A stretch of DNA of 64,000 nt from Achromobacter xylosoxidans (GCF_014490035.1 NZ_CP061008.1:62001-126000); one strand, 5' to 3'; shown: positions 15,922-24,655, counted from the stretch's first letter. The notes: generated from the sequence alone by a model not told the origin. Translations and numbers: made by a program.

Positions 15922-16632
15922 TTACGCTGAACCTTCTTCCGCGAACCCCAAGGTCCTGAGTTCCGCGATCGCGCCCTTCTCCTCCTCCCGCCGCGCCTTG
16001 GGCGCGGCCAGCGAGGCGGTCAGCAGCTTGGACTGGTCGGGTGATTCGTCAAAGCTCTGCAGCACGCTGGCGATGCCCGGGAAGGCTTGAATGAAATCCG
16101 CTCCCAGCGCCTCGTACCCCGGATAACGCCCCTGCTTGTCCACGATGACCTGCGTCTGCGGATTGCGCCGGATCAGGTGCAGCGGCACGCCTTCGCAACG
16201 CAGGCCCAGCAGCTTGGCTTCGCTGATGTCCAAGGCCCAATCCGTCTCCGCGTAGAAGGCGGCGCGCGCGGATGCGAACTGATCGAGGAGGCGCTCGTCC
16301 TTGCAGAACGCGGTGGGCGTCAGGTTGAGATTGAGCTTGCCGATCTTGCCCACCAGTTTGACCCGGCGAAAGAACGAGGCCCACACCAGCAGGATGGGAT
16401 TGGTGGATAAGTCCTCGATCAGCACATCTTCAAACATGCAGGGCTGGATCATCGAGTTGACGGCGCGGCATTTGGAGAGGCGCACGTTCTGCACGCGCGA
16501 CATGCGCTGTGGGGTCTTGACCATGGACAGGGCGCAGTTGTCGAAGGTGCAGTCGTGGAAGTGCAGATCGCTGAAGTGCGAGCTGCCCTTGTCGTAGGCC
16601 ATCAGGAAGGTTGCGCCTTCGGTTCTATTCAT
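15922..16632 (-). CDS. Hypothetical protein with pentapeptide-like N-terminal half
   Basis: 236 residues. The first ~110 residues show loosely repeated patterns (FSDLHFHDCTFDNCALSMV, VRLSKCRAVNSMIQPCMFEDVLIEDL, FFRRVKLVGKIGKLNLNL) like a degenerate pentapeptide-repeat or right-handed beta-helix. The second half is alpha-helical and charged, with LLGLRCEGVPLHLIRRNPQTQVIVDKQG resembling the region after such repeats. No signal peptide, so cytoplasmic. Role unknown; the gene stands alone between convergent and divergent neighbours. Confidence 0.68.
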   Translation of the reverse strand: MNRTEGATFLMAYDKGSSHFSDLHFHDCTFDNCALSMVKTPQRMSRVQNVRLSKCRAVNSMIQPCMFEDVLIEDLSTNPILLVWASFFRRVKLVGKIGKLNLNLTPTAFCKDERLLDQFASARAAFYAETDWALDISEAKLLGLRCEGVPLHLIRRNPQTQVIVDKQGRYPGYEALGADFIQAFPGIASVLQSFDESPDQSKLLTASLAAPKARREEEKGAIAELRTLGFAEEGSA

Positions 16633-16822
16633 GGGCGAGGGAGATGTCAGGCTGCGATGTCGCCGGGGACTCGTAGTCTGCCAGTTCTAATCCCGGAATA
16701 GCAGCATTTCCTACTGCGAGATAGCTTATTTGGTATTCATGTGACATTATTAGAATCTCTTGGATACATTTACCCGTTCCCCTGCGGAGGGCAGGAAGCG
16801 GCAGATAACTAAGCTGAAGAAG

Positions 16823-17305
16823 ATGAATCACATGAATAAAAAGATGTTGAAGCTGGCGGCCGCTGCCGCTTGCGTGATGGCGATCGCGGGTTGCGCCAAT
16901 GTGCCGATGGCGCCAGCTGAACAAAACAAGCAGGCCAAATCGTTCCCGGCGCCGGACGAAGGAAAGTCCGGCCTGTACGTCTACCGGGACAGCTTTGTGG
17001 GCAAGGCGCTGAAGAAGGACGTGTACGTCAATGGCAAGTGTCTGGGCGAAACGGCAGACCGCGTGTTTTTCTACACGCAGGTGGCTGGCAACGAGCAGCA
17101 CAAAGTTTCCACCGAGTCGGAGTTTTCGCCGAACGATCTGATGGTAATGATGGAGGCGGGCAAGAATTACTTCGTGCGCCAATTCATCAAGATGGGCGTA
17201 TTCGTGGGCGGCGCCGGCGTGGAGCAGGTGACGGAAGAGGAAGGTCAGCGGGTGATCTCCAAGTCCGAAGTGAACCTGGCGGCCGAAGGCCGTTGCACGG
17301 GCTGA
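16823..17305 (+). CDS. DUF2846 lipoprotein
   Basis: 160 residues from ATG 16823, preceded by GAAGAAG; ATG 16832 is an alternative giving 157. The lipobox is IAGC with Cys at about residue 24, after a hydrophobic core KLAAAAACVMAIAG. The mature part is the DUF2846 fold: SGLYVYRDSFVGKALKKDVYVNGKCLGETADRVFFYTQVAG, then SPNDLMVMMEAGKNYFVRQF. Such proteins are lipid-anchored in the envelope, function unknown. A short secreted Cys-rich protein follows after 50 bases on the same strand. Confidence 0.84.
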   Translation: MNHMNKKMLKLAAAAACVMAIAGCANVPMAPAEQNKQAKSFPAPDEGKSGLYVYRDSFVGKALKKDVYVNGKCLGETADRVFFYTQVAGNEQHKVSTESEFSPNDLMVMMEAGKNYFVRQFIKMGVFVGGAGVEQVTEEEGQRVISKSEVNLAAEGRCTG

Positions 17306-17355
17306 TCGCAGTCCGCTCCCGCCGCTGTTCTTGCCTACTTGCAATGGGAATAACG

Positions 17356-17670
17356 ATGCGTCTTGGTCTGTTGTTGGCGGCCCTGCTGTTTGCCGCGACG
17401 GCCCATGCGGCGAACTATCCCTGCTCAGGAAAGAAGGGCGGCGTGGAGCGTTGCGTCGGAGAACAGTTTCTGTGCCGCGACGGTTCGATCAGCGCATCGA
17501 AACGCGTGTGCTCAAGTCCGGATTCCGGCGCACAGCCCCTTGTTTCCAAGCCCTCGGCGTCTGGTTCGAATGGCGCATGTAGCTGCCGCGACGGCCAATA
17601 CTGCACCGGGCCGCGGGGCGGAACGTTCTGCTACACCGATAGCGGCAAGAAGTCCTATCTCAGGAAATAA
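17356..17670 (+). CDS. Small secreted cysteine-rich protein
   Basis: 104 residues from ATG 17356. Signal peptide RLGLLLAALLFAATAHA, then eight to ten cysteines in a short mature chain (PCSGKKGGVERCVGEQFLCRDGS, KRVCSS, ACSCRDGQYCTG, FCYTD). The pattern suggests two small disulfide-knotted units joined by a Ser/Pro linker. Similar YdcA-like proteins occur in Pseudomonas and related bacteria without known function. Probably cotranscribed with the DUF2846 lipoprotein upstream. Another ATG 12 bases upstream is in frame. Confidence 0.7.
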   Translation: MRLGLLLAALLFAATAHAANYPCSGKKGGVERCVGEQFLCRDGSISASKRVCSSPDSGAQPLVSKPSASGSNGACSCRDGQYCTGPRGGTFCYTDSGKKSYLRK

Positions 17671-17701
17671 GCGCTGCGCTGTTTGAGGCCGTCTCAATAA
17701 T

Positions 17702-17837
17702 GCAATGAACGGCCCCTGCACGGGCTGAAACTGTTCGGGCTGATCCAACGGCGCGGAGTACATCTGTTGGCACAGGACGCCGCCGGATATCCACTAGTCT
17801 GCCAGCCGCCAGACGGCTTCTTCGCTCACGTGCACGA
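17702..17837 (-). pseudogene. Decayed partial copy of the gene at 19077-19562
   Basis: These ~135 bases align without gaps to 19198-19332, in the same orientation, with scattered substitutions. The copy encodes the SEEAVWRLAD / CQQMYSAPLDQPEQFQPVQGPF segments but has a TAG where the intact gene has Trp (LADWW), and lacks both ends. Immediately beyond, the copy keeps CTCAATAA from the intact gene's 3' end after an internal deletion of about 115 bases. The intact and decayed copies flank the gene at 17982-18995. Confidence 0.82.
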
Positions 17838-17981
17838 GCTGGATGCAGTCGCAGGGATTGCCGTCTGGCCTTGCTCCATCCGGGCTCCGTGTCGATGTGT
17901 ATGGCCGTAATTCCTCCAATTGGTTCGGGCATCCAGCACCTAAACTCACGCTTCGATCAAACAGAATGCGCGAGGAATCTG

Positions 17982-18995
17982 ATGAAGCTCCGGGTCGGTA
18001 GATGGTGTTTGGGGACCGTGATGGCGTTGGCGTGGCCCGTGCTGGCACAAGCCGCGACACCCGCCATGACACCGCGGCAGCAGCAGCTTCTGGCCGCGGC
18101 GGAGAGTTCGAGCCCCGTCTACGCCGCCTGGCGCGAACGGTACGCGGTTCTGATTGCCGTTGAACCGAAGTTGCAGCGTGCGGTTTTGTACACACGCTGC
18201 GCGAAGCCTGGCGGGGAACGGTTGCTGGATCCCAACTATCGGGCTTACGCCGAGACCGTGGGCGGGGCTTATCGCCGCTATCTCCAGGATTCGGGCCCAG
18301 CCAGCGCGATGGCCAGCACGACGAAGCTGTGGGCAGCAGACCAGTTGACCGAGGCGGAATATCAGCGCTCCCTGCGCTGGCTGACCAGCGCCAATACGCT
18401 GCCGCTACGCAATGTGAGGGATGTGGGCACGATCCTGAGTCAGTACCTGGAGAATTCCGTGGACGTGAGCAGCGGCCAGTTGAATCTGGCGGTGTTGCTG
18501 GCGATGAAGGAGACGCTGGCCAAGGCTGGTCAGCTGGGTCCGGTGGTCAAGGCTTTCGCGCAGGTTGATGCTGCCAAGGCGGCATTGTTCGAGTCACTGC
18601 CGACGGAGTTGCCGTTGAAGGACGAGCAGATCCAGCAATGGTACGAGGTGGCTACCTGGCTGGATAAGGCGGGCAATACTGTGCAGCTGGCCTACTGGTT
18701 TGCCGTGCCGCAAGAGTCAATCGACGCGATGGCAGAGGATGTGTTCGAAGAACGGGTGAATCAGGGGCTACAGGCATTGCAGGCGTATCAACGCAAGGGA
18801 CCGGTCGAGGATTCCGACGTGCATACGCTGAACGATGAGCAGAAGTTGGGGCGGAAGATCGCCTACTACTTTGGCGATCTGGCGTCCGACGAGATCGCGC
18901 AAGTGTCGGTAGACGCGCACAACTGGATGTCGAAGCAGGCGCAGGCGTACATCGACAAGCATCGGGCTGTCATGTGTTCGTCGCCGAGGCGCTAA
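17982..18995 (+). CDS. Hypothetical secreted protein
   Basis: 337 residues from ATG 17982 with CGAGGA upstream; the frame is open further back into the decayed copy, but a signal peptide starts here (KLRVGRWCLGTVMALAWPVLAQA). The mature chain is mostly helical with one Cys early (LYTRCAKPGG) and one near the end, and no recognised domain. Envelope location is inferred from the signal peptide. It sits between an intact gene and a partial copy of that gene, so it may have been carried into place by the rearrangement that made the duplication. Confidence 0.68.
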   Translation: MKLRVGRWCLGTVMALAWPVLAQAATPAMTPRQQQLLAAAESSSPVYAAWRERYAVLIAVEPKLQRAVLYTRCAKPGGERLLDPNYRAYAETVGGAYRRYLQDSGPASAMASTTKLWAADQLTEAEYQRSLRWLTSANTLPLRNVRDVGTILSQYLENSVDVSSGQLNLAVLLAMKETLAKAGQLGPVVKAFAQVDAAKAALFESLPTELPLKDEQIQQWYEVATWLDKAGNTVQLAYWFAVPQESIDAMAEDVFEERVNQGLQALQAYQRKGPVEDSDVHTLNDEQKLGRKIAYYFGDLASDEIAQVSVDAHNWMSKQAQAYIDKHRAVMCSSPRR

Positions 18996-19076
18996 AGCGC
19001 TCGCGCCGGCGCCTGCATGGCGTGTCGCGCGCTGCCGGACATTGAGGGCCGTAGACTACCGCCGTTGACGGCTATC

Positions 19077-19562
19077 TCAATAACTTCCGGTGGGCAGCAC
19101 ATCTGCCAAATAGGCGACGGTATCTGGTTCATTGCGCAATACATGCCGCATCCACGCGCCGCGCTCATGCGCGGTCACTTCCAGCTCCCACACGCAGGCA
19201 ATGAACGGCCCTTGCACGGGCTCGAATTGCTCAGGTCGCTCCAACGGCGCCGAGTACATCTGCTGGCACAGGATGCCGCCGGATATCCACCAGTCCGCCA
19301 GCAGCCAGACGGCTTCCTCGCCCACGTGCACGATGCAGAAGCCCAGGCCCGTAGCGCGCGGGTCGCGGGCGGCGTCTTGCAACGTGGCCATTGCGGTCTT
19401 GCGGGCGGCTGCGGCTACTTCAGCGGAGAGCAGCGCAACCGTGGGATCGGGATTGCGTTGTATCGCGTAGGCCTTGATGGCCAGACCGTCTTCGCGCCAT
19501 TGCTCGATGAACGCCATGCGGCGCGGCGCGTAAGGTTCTGCAGGAATCGTTCGGAAAGACAT
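19077..19562 (-). CDS. Hypothetical protein (parent of the partial copy at 17.7 kb)
   Basis: 161 residues from ATG 19562; an upstream in-frame ATG at 19607 would add 15 residues without better signals. The chain has a compact N-terminal helix region, then WLLADWWISGGILCQQMYSAPLERPEQFEPVQGPFIACVWELEV, and a C-terminal segment resembling a variable tail. No signal peptide, no known family. A truncated copy lies 1.4 kb away on the same strand, so this locus has undergone duplication; such families are often found in multiple divergent copies in one genome. Confidence 0.68.
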   Translation of the reverse strand: MSFRTIPAEPYAPRRMAFIEQWREDGLAIKAYAIQRNPDPTVALLSAEVAAAARKTAMATLQDAARDPRATGLGFCIVHVGEEAVWLLADWWISGGILCQQMYSAPLERPEQFEPVQGPFIACVWELEVTAHERGAWMRHVLRNEPDTVAYLADVLPTGSY

Positions 19563-19622
19563 GATGGGCAGCGAGGGTGACCTCTTCGGGATCATGGAGG
19601 CAGGCATTCTTCCGGCAGGCCG

Positions 19623-20198
19623 CTAGGCCAGCAAGGACAAGGCATCGTCCAGCGACAGCACGGTGGTGCGCGATGCAAAGGCGGTCGCGAACAGATGTTC
19701 ATGCACGATCGGGTCCGGGTCGTAGCAGCAGTCCTTGACCGTCAGCAGGCGATAGTCCGCATCGCTGGCATGCGCAATCGACGACAGCATTACGCCGGTG
19801 GAGGCGACGCCGACCATGATCAGCGTGTCTATGCCTTGCGCGGAAAGCCGCACTTGCAGGTCGGTGCCGAAGAACACGCTGGCGCGGTGGGCGAGGATGA
19901 TGGGCTCGTCTTCGCGGCGGTCGAGCTCTGGCGAGATGCGGTCGTGGACGAAAAGTCCCAGCTGCTTGATGCCCTGCCCGTTTTTGTTCAAGGGGCTGAC
20001 TTCAGGATAGCCAGGGCTGAAATGAATCTTGGCGAAATAGACGCTGACGCCGGCGCGCCGCGCGGCGTCGCACAGTTGCCGCGTGTCGCCGAGCAAGGCG
20101 GGGGCGACCGATGGGAACAGTTCCATGATGTCGGTCTGGTAGTGCATGACCAGCAAGGCGGTACGCGCCGGAATGATGGCCAGGGTCTGGGTGTTCAT
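19623..20198 (-). CDS. Isochorismatase-fold hydrolase lacking the usual Cys
   Basis: 191 residues, isochorismatase-like fold. Asp and Lys of the usual triad are plausible at MHYQTDIM and AKIHFSPG, and a loop with HRASVFFGTDL follows. The nucleophile segment is GVASTGVMLSSIAHASDADY, where classic cysteine hydrolases have GVATxxCVxxT; here Val stands at the Cys position. A subfamily with GVATSGVVLST exists in many bacteria, so this is probably a family trait rather than damage, and the reaction is unknown. Single gene, no signal peptide. Confidence 0.8.
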   Translation of the reverse strand: MNTQTLAIIPARTALLVMHYQTDIMELFPSVAPALLGDTRQLCDAARRAGVSVYFAKIHFSPGYPEVSPLNKNGQGIKQLGLFVHDRISPELDRREDEPIILAHRASVFFGTDLQVRLSAQGIDTLIMVGVASTGVMLSSIAHASDADYRLLTVKDCCYDPDPIVHEHLFATAFASRTTVLSLDDALSLLA

Positions 20199-20399
20199 GC
20201 TCCGCTCCGCAAAGGGTTTGCCATGCGCGCCTTGCGGGTCGGCCTGCTGCCTGGGCGGCCCGCAATGGTGTGACGCTTGGCGAGGTGATGGGGTGCGACG
20301 GAAGGACGAACGACTCTACCACGGCGGCCATGGCATAACTGCGCATGGAAAGCGGGTGGAGGTTCTGGCGCCGCGCGATCCCTTGCGCGAGCCCGGGAA

Positions 20400-21524
20400 T
20401 TACACCATCGGCAACTGATTCGTCACGCAATGAATCCCGCCGCCGCCTGACGCAATGGCGTCGATATCCAACTGCACGACCTTGCGGCCCGGATACAGGC
20501 GGGCCAGAAGATCGCGCGCCTTCGCGTCCGCCTCCGCATCGCCGAATTCCGGCGCGATGACCGCGCCGTTGATGACGAAATAGTTGATATAGCCGGCCGC
20601 GAAGTCGGGGTTGTCGCGCAGGAACTTGCTATCCCGCGGATTGAGCGGCGGGCTCACAGTGTGGATTTCCAGCGGCTTGCCGTCGGCATCCGTTGCGCGC
20701 CGCAGGATCTCCAGGTGCTTGCGGGTCAGCGCGTAGTCGTAGGAGTCGGGATCCATGTCGAGGTTGGCGACGACGACGCCTGGCCGCGCGAAGCGGGCGT
20801 AGAAATCGACGTGGGCATCGGTGATGTCCTTACCCTTGATGCCGGGCAGCCAGATGATCTTGCGCAGGCCCAGGCAGCGCTTCAGCTCCTCCTCGACCTC
20901 TGCCTTGCTCCAGCCGGGATTGCGGTTGGCGTTGATCCAGCTGCTTTCGGTCATGATGCCGGTGCCGCGGCCGTCGACTTCGATGCCGCCGCCTTCGCCG
21001 ACCAGTTCGCTTTGCAGGTATTCGGTGTCAGTGACCTCGGTGGTTTCAGCGGCGATCTTGGCGTCGGCTGCATGGCGCTGCTTGTTGCCCCAACCGTTGA
21101 AGTTGAAGTCCACGCCGGTGACCGCGCCCCGCCCGTCGAGCACGAAGTTGGCGCCGATGTCGCGCATCCAGATGTCGTCCAGGCGGGTTTCGACGAAGCT
21201 CACGTTGTCCGCGCCGCAATGGCGTTCGGCCAGGCTGCGTTCGCGGCTGCGGCAGAACACGGTGACGGGCTGGTGCGCGGCGATGGCGCGGGCGATGCGG
21301 CCAAGCGCGGCCTGGACGTCGGCGGTGAAGTCTTCCCAGATGGCGTCCTGGGCGCCGAAGGCGATGAAGGCGCGGGCCTGGGGGGCGCCCTCGTCAGGCA
21401 TGTGCCACCGGGGCGCTTGCGCCGCCCGCGCGCCGGAGGCGAGCAGACCCAGGCCCAGCGAGGCGGCGGCGTGGACGCCCATGAGCGTGGCGGTGTGTTG
21501 GATGAGTTGGCGGCGGGTGGGCAC
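20400..21524 (-). CDS. Agmatine deiminase/porphyromonas-type peptidylarginine deiminase family, exported
   Basis: 374 residues. N-terminal export signal with a Tat-like twin Arg (PTRRQLIQ) and a hydrophobic core to ARA, about 34 residues. The mature protein has the agmatine deiminase pattern: LDDIWMRDIGANFVLDGRG, FNFNGWGNKQ, GEGGGIEVDGRGTGIMTESSWINANRNPGW, DITDAHVDFYARF, and the catalytic Cys in GGGGIHCVTNQLP near the C-terminus. Agmatine deiminase makes N-carbamoylputrescine and ammonia. A periplasmic copy is less usual, so arginine or another guanidine could be the substrate. Divergent from a LysR regulator. Confidence 0.87.
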   Translation of the reverse strand: MPTRRQLIQHTATLMGVHAAASLGLGLLASGARAAQAPRWHMPDEGAPQARAFIAFGAQDAIWEDFTADVQAALGRIARAIAAHQPVTVFCRSRERSLAERHCGADNVSFVETRLDDIWMRDIGANFVLDGRGAVTGVDFNFNGWGNKQRHAADAKIAAETTEVTDTEYLQSELVGEGGGIEVDGRGTGIMTESSWINANRNPGWSKAEVEEELKRCLGLRKIIWLPGIKGKDITDAHVDFYARFARPGVVVANLDMDPDSYDYALTRKHLEILRRATDADGKPLEIHTVSPPLNPRDSKFLRDNPDFAAGYINYFVINGAVIAPEFGDAEADAKARDLLARLYPGRKVVQLDIDAIASGGGGIHCVTNQLPMV

Positions 21525-21672
21525 GTCGGGCTCCTGGAGTTCGGGATGATCGATAAAAAACGGTTATGTCGGAGTCAACGGTGCGCACCGCTAGCATTGC
21601 AGTGTATTTCCCGCCTGGTCGCGTGGACTAGCGATATATTTAGCGGAATTATGATTAGCAGGGCTTATCGAT

Positions 21673-22551
21673 ATGCTCAAGCAATGGCCTCCCCTGAACG
21701 TGCTGCGCGGCTTCGAGGCGGCCGCCCGCCTCGGCAGTTTCCACAAGGCGGCCGACGAGCTGCACCTGACCCAGTCGGCGATCAGCCAGCAGGTGCGCAG
21801 CCTGGAGGACTATCTGGGCCAGCCGCTGTTCTTCCGTCAGGGGCGCGCGGTGTCGCTGACCGATGCGGGCTGGGATCTGCTGGGCACGACGCAGGCGATG
21901 TTGCAGCAGTTGGCGGCCGGCATACGCAGGCTGGACCAGTACCGCAAGCCGAATCAGTTGATCGTGAACACCAGCCCGGCGTTTTCGCGGCACTGGCTGC
22001 TGCCCAGGCTGGAAGCCTTCCGCACCCTGCATCCCGAGGCGGACCTGTGGCTGTACACCAGCGATGCCGCGCCGGACATGGCCAAGCAGACCATCGATAT
22101 CGCGCTGCGCGACGATCTGGGTCCGCAAGCCGATTGCGCGTTCCGCGTGCTGGTCGAGGACCGTATGTACCCAGCCTGCCATCCGCGCCTGCTGGCGGCG
22201 GACACGCGCGCCACGCTGCATGGCGAGCGCGAGATGGATTGGAGCCATTGGGAAACGCAGGGCGGAACCGACGTGGGCCAGCATGGCCAGGGCATGAATT
22301 TTTCCGACCCCGGCCTGTTGCTGGATGCGGCGCGCGAAGGCCTGGGCATGGCGCTGGTCAGTAGCCTGCTGGCCGAGCGCTCGCGCCGCGACGGCGCGTT
22401 GGCGGCGTTGACGGAGCAGACCGTGCGCGGTCCGAAGTGGGCCTGGCTGGTGCATCGGGACAGCCAGGACGATCCGCTGACGCGCGCGTTCTGCGAGTGG
22501 GTGTCCGAAGAGTTGGAAGCGTCGCGCGAGGACGGCGGCGCGGCAGCCTGA
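21673..22551 (+). CDS. LysR-family regulator, GcvA-like
   Basis: 292 residues. N-terminal winged HTH (NVLRGFEAAARLGSFHKAADELHLTQSAISQQVRSLEDYLG) and a LysR substrate domain of GcvA type (PAFSRHWLLPRLEAFRTLHPEADL, DIALRDDLGP). Divergent from the deiminase gene across 148 bases, the usual setting for a LysR regulator of its neighbour. No clear T-N11-A operator was marked. It probably controls the deiminase and itself in response to an arginine-derived compound; that is inference. Confidence 0.9.
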   Translation: MLKQWPPLNVLRGFEAAARLGSFHKAADELHLTQSAISQQVRSLEDYLGQPLFFRQGRAVSLTDAGWDLLGTTQAMLQQLAAGIRRLDQYRKPNQLIVNTSPAFSRHWLLPRLEAFRTLHPEADLWLYTSDAAPDMAKQTIDIALRDDLGPQADCAFRVLVEDRMYPACHPRLLAADTRATLHGEREMDWSHWETQGGTDVGQHGQGMNFSDPGLLLDAAREGLGMALVSSLLAERSRRDGALAALTEQTVRGPKWAWLVHRDSQDDPLTRAFCEWVSEELEASREDGGAAA

Positions 22552-22641
22552 ATCTTGCCTCTCAGGTTGGGGCTTTCATCACGGTGTTAAGTTGTAGCCT
22601 AACCGCCGCATGCGGCACATTCCAGAGCAAGAGATTCATCG

Positions 22642-23394
22642 ATGTCCAATCTGCAATCCACGCGTCCTGTTGCCTTGATCACGGGTTCCACCTCCGGCAT
22701 AGGCGAGGCCATTGCCCGCCGCCTGTCGCGGGACGGCTATGCGGTGGTCGTGCATTCACGGCGCTCGGCTGAAGCCGGCCATGCCCTGGCGCGCGAGCTG
22801 GGCGACGCTGTCTACGTGCAGGCGGATCTGGCGGACGATGCCGACCGGGTCCGATTGGTTCGGGAAGCCGTCGCGGCATGGGGGCGGCTGGACGTGCTGG
22901 TCAACAACGCCGGAATCAGCCACGTCATTCCCCATGCGGACCTGGCCGCGGCCACGCCGGACATCTGGCATGAATTGCATGAGGTCAACGTGGTGGCGCC
23001 GTTTCGCCTGGTGGCCGAGGCGCAGGCCGCGCTGCAAGCGGCGGCGGCGCATGGCCGGCCTGCTTGCGTGGTCAACGTGAGTTCGCACGCGGGCGTGCGG
23101 CCCAAAGGCGCGTCCATTCCTTATGCGGCAACCAAGGCGGCGCTCAATCATGTGACGCGCTTGCTCGCGCTTTCGCTGGCGCCGCATATCAGGGTGAATG
23201 CGGTTGCGCCGGGTCTGGTGGATACGCCGATGACGGCCGATTGGACGCAGGCTCAGGCATTGTGGCGCGACAAGGCGCCGATGCGCCGCGCGGCCAGTCC
23301 GGAGGATATCGCGCAGGCGGTCGCCATGCTGGCCGCGTCGGACTATCTGACCGGCGAGATCCTGCTCTCCGATGGCGGTTTGAATCTCACGTAG
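22642..23394 (+). CDS. Short-chain dehydrogenase/reductase
   Basis: 250 residues, classical SDR. Cofactor loop GSTSGIG (15-21), NNAG at about 89, the catalytic Ser in VNVSSHAG and YxxxK in IPYAATKAAL, and the PG motif VAPGLVDTPM. A basic residue in HSRRS after beta-2 points to NADPH. The C-terminal SDGGLNLT is usual for 3-ketoacyl reductase-like SDRs. Such enzymes reduce a carbonyl or oxidise an alcohol; the substrate is unknown. It follows the LysR gene by 90 bases on the same strand but probably has its own promoter. Confidence 0.9.
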   Translation: MSNLQSTRPVALITGSTSGIGEAIARRLSRDGYAVVVHSRRSAEAGHALARELGDAVYVQADLADDADRVRLVREAVAAWGRLDVLVNNAGISHVIPHADLAAATPDIWHELHEVNVVAPFRLVAEAQAALQAAAAHGRPACVVNVSSHAGVRPKGASIPYAATKAALNHVTRLLALSLAPHIRVNAVAPGLVDTPMTADWTQAQALWRDKAPMRRAASPEDIAQAVAMLAASDYLTGEILLSDGGLNLT

Positions 23395-23466
23395 CAGCAC
23401 AAGCCGCGCGGGCATCGCAGCCGTTGGCAAGCCGGCTTGCGTGCCCTGCCGCCATCGACGCCGGCC

Positions 23467-24360
23467 TTACTTCTCCGCGTACTTCTTGCTGGCCGTGTCG
23501 TAGGCGTAGATGACGGCATCGCCCGCGCCCAGTTGGCGGGTCTTGTCCGGCCCGGAGATTTCCGTGCCGCTGCGCTTGACGGTCACGCGCGGCATGTCGC
23601 TGCCGCCATGCGCGGAAAAGACCAGTTCGCCCGAGCTGGCCACGCAGGGCATGACGTCGCCTTCGGCGCAGGCCGCGCTGTTGTCTTCGCCGGTATTGAT
23701 GCTGCCTACGTAGGTCCAACCCGCGCCTTCGTCCGGGCCCGCCGGATTGAAGACCAGCAGCGCGTAGCCGCTGAAGCTGATGCCGTTGTCGAAGCCTTCG
23801 GTGGGTACGGCCAGCAGCAGCTTGCCGGAGGGCGTGCGGTATTCCACCGGCTTGCGGCGGGTGTCCACGTCTTCCGGCTTTTCATAGGCGCCGAATTCGC
23901 CGACGGAATGCTTCATGCCGCGGAATTGCCAGGGGCGGTCGGGCGTGGAGCCGGTTTGCGTGAACGTGGCTTCGGCCAGGTTGACCTGGACGCCGGGGCC
24001 GACTTCGTCCTCGCCGGGCTTGCCGTAGCGTTCGCGGGTGTCCCAGGTGAAGCCGGTGTAGTAGCGCGTGCCGCCCAGTTCGAAGGCGTGGCCGAACCAG
24101 AAGGTGGCGATGCTGCCGTTGGCGACTTCGTAGGAGTCGGCGCCCTTGCCGTCGATCTGGTAGATGGAATACATCACCGTAGCCACATCGGGCGGCGCGA
24201 TGGCGGCGGCCTGGGCGGTGGGCGGTAGCGTGGCGGCGCTGGCGGATTCGGCGGCGGTTGCGGCGGGGCTGAACAGCGCGGCCAGGGTGGACGTCAGCAG
24301 GCCGGCCATGGCGGTGCGGAGCAAACGGCTACGGGGGCGGGTTTTCTGAATGGTTTTCAT
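23467..24360 (-). CDS. Hypothetical exported protein at the end of the iron-signalling cluster
   Basis: 297 residues. A long signal sequence (basic start, hydrophobic LLRTAMAGLLTSTLAALFSPAATA) precedes an Ala-rich linker and a beta-rich domain with SIATFWFGHAFELGGTRYYTGFTWDTRERYG, RKPVEYRTPSGKLLLAVPTEGFDNG, and a disulfide candidate CAEGDVMPC. No family recognised. It is on the same strand as the TonB receptor, about 295 bases downstream, past a hairpin, so cotranscription is uncertain. Confidence 0.65.
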   Translation of the reverse strand: MKTIQKTRPRSRLLRTAMAGLLTSTLAALFSPAATAAESASAATLPPTAQAAAIAPPDVATVMYSIYQIDGKGADSYEVANGSIATFWFGHAFELGGTRYYTGFTWDTRERYGKPGEDEVGPGVQVNLAEATFTQTGSTPDRPWQFRGMKHSVGEFGAYEKPEDVDTRRKPVEYRTPSGKLLLAVPTEGFDNGISFSGYALLVFNPAGPDEGAGWTYVGSINTGEDNSAACAEGDVMPCVASSGELVFSAHGGSDMPRVTVKRSGTEISGPDKTRQLGAGDAVIYAYDTASKKYAEK

Positions 24361-24600
24361 GTGTCGGACATCTTCTTGTCGGCCTCAGGCGGGAAAGCCT
24401 TGTGATCGCCTGTCTCTGTCTGTGCGGCGCCATCCTAATCGCCCGTCGCAATCCGCGTCGGACAACAATTTGCCAATTGTGTCGGACTGCAATGCATGGA
24501 GCGCCTGTGGCTAGTCTGCCACGGAATCGGCGTTTTGCTCGGGGATTGGAGGATGGGTGTGGCGCAAGAAAGACGTGGCGGACAGAACTGTCCTGCAACG

Positions 24601-24643
24601 CGCGAAACCCATCGCCCGTTGCAGCACGGGGATGGGTTTCGCG
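24601..24643 (-). terminator. Strong hairpin downstream of the TonB receptor
   Basis: CGCGAAACCCATC (24601-24613) pairs perfectly with GATGGGTTTCGCG (24631-24643), and CCCG/CGGG extends the stem inside with one bulged G. It sits 12 bases after the receptor stop. No T run follows on the minus strand, so it may stabilise the mRNA end rather than terminate. Confidence 0.6.
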
Positions 24644-24655
24644 CGGCGCGTTCTC

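Noticed and set aside
20661..22364. 567-codon plus-strand frame spanning the deiminase and LysR genes
   Set aside because: It crosses two real genes in wrong registers; no family motif is seen.
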